NCBI GenBank assembly: GCA_948560485.1
Contig: CAOXUF010000159.1
Location: 1 to 5,643 of the forward strand
Length of the DNA stretch: 5,643 nt
DNA from: an uncultured Eubacterium sp.
Lineage (GTDB): Bacteria; Bacillota_A; Clostridia; Lachnospirales; Lachnospiraceae
Direction of reading: 5' to 3'
Of this stretch, positions 5,235-5,643 are shown one piece after another. The position numbers and the translations under genes were made by a program. A model generated the notes under the pieces. The model was not told the origin of the DNA. It searched no databases and was given only the letters and a program-made list of their open reading frames with translations. Each line of letters begins with the position of its first letter. The first letter of the stretch is position 1.

Positions 5235-5643
5235 ATGATGGAATTAGACTTTTTATTTATATATGAACATAAGGTAAGAGAGCTTGAAAATCTTTGTTTG
5301 ATGAAATACGAACTTGACAGAAGAGGATATCGTACAAAGATTGCTTATGTGGATGATGCGGTAAACGCAGAAGCCGATAGACCGATTTATCATGCAAAAG
5401 TTTTGTGCACAATGGCATGTTACGATAATTACACGCTTTTTTGGCACAGCAAACAATTTGTAAAGTTTGAAAAAGTAATTGATTTGCAATGGGAAAACAT
5501 TGTTTATCCTAAGGATGAACAGAGGGAGGGGGCTTATAAAAATTTTTGGGGAATTGGGAAGGATGTGGTTCATGTTTCCTGGGGAAGGCAAAATGTGGAC
5601 AGGCTGCTGGGAGCCGCGCATTTAGATGAGAAGAAGGTAAAAC
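5235..5643 (+). CDS. Surface carbohydrate biosynthesis protein, probable GT-B-like (3' partial)
   Basis: An open frame from the ATG at 5235 runs off the right edge after 136 codons with no stop, so only the N-terminus is visible. It begins MMELDFLFIYEHKVRELENL, followed by a stretch through ELDRRGYRTKIAYV, resembling an N-terminal Rossmann strand and helix. The pattern of an opening strand, then (E/K)xRELExxxLxxxELxxRGY, is one I associate with proteins annotated as surface carbohydrate biosynthesis proteins, distantly like CDP-glycerol glycerophosphotransferase-type GT-B enzymes. That assignment is from memory and tentative. A VIDLQWENI segment and a KNFWGIGKDVVHVSWG segment follow. It starts 7 nt after the GT2 stop. 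The ribosome binding site is weak (AGGG at 5221-5224, about 10 nt upstream), so the adjacent ATG at 5238 is an equally possible start and translation may depend on coupling to the GT2 gene. Confidence 0.7.
   Translation, partial: MMELDFLFIYEHKVRELENLCLMKYELDRRGYRTKIAYVDDAVNAEADRPIYHAKVLCTMACYDNYTLFWHSKQFVKFEKVIDLQWENIVYPKDEQREGAYKNFWGIGKDVVHVSWGRQNVDRLLGAAHLDEKKVK

Noticed and set aside
5253..5621. A 122-codon minus-strand open frame at the right edge.
   Set aside because: The + strand frame from 5235 follows the operon spacing and has a surface-carbohydrate-like N-terminus, so the antisense frame is most likely a shadow.
1..5643. CRISPR arrays, tRNA or rRNA genes, insertion sequences, attachment sites.
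   Set aside because: No spaced direct repeats, cloverleaf-like segments, transposase motifs or terminal inverted repeats were seen; almost every base is in a coding frame.

Overview
This window looks like the interior of a surface-polysaccharide (capsule or exopolysaccharide) gene cluster from a low-GC Gram-positive bacterium. A Clostridia/Lachnospiraceae-type host is my best guess. That rests on the AT-rich codon use, the strong GGAGG-type ribosome binding sites in front of most genes, and the protein types. It is inference, not proof. All genes are on the + strand and there is essentially no non-coding DNA.

Layout: (1) positions 3-53 may be the last codons of an upstream gene cut by the window edge. 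(2) 91-1257 is a GT-B-type glycosyltransferase. (3) 1244-2185 is a fold-type IV PLP aminotransferase of the branched-chain (IlvE) family. (4) 2187-3023 is an HpcH/HpaI (class II pyruvate) aldolase-family protein. (5) 3025-4251 is a fold-type III PLP decarboxylase related to diaminopimelate/ornithine decarboxylases. (6) 4265-5227 is a GT2 (GT-A) glycosyltransferase. (7) 5235 to the window end is the start of a probable surface-carbohydrate biosynthesis protein, cut by the right edge.

The genes are packed as one operon: a 14-nt overlap between the first two, single-nucleotide gaps on either side of the aldolase, and gaps of 13 and 7 nt downstream. I see no internal terminator and no convincing internal promoter.

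The most interesting part is the central trio. An aldolase, an aminotransferase and an amino-acid decarboxylase are tightly coupled and sit between glycosyltransferases. Read as chemistry, they could run in sequence: pyruvate plus an aldehyde gives a 4-hydroxy-2-oxo acid, which becomes a 4-hydroxy amino acid and then a hydroxylated amine (an amino alcohol) used to decorate the glycan. The families are well supported by motifs. The pathway order, the substrates and the link to the glycan are inference. Both PLP enzymes keep their catalytic residues but differ from housekeeping relatives at positions near the substrate or cofactor, which fits a specialised role.
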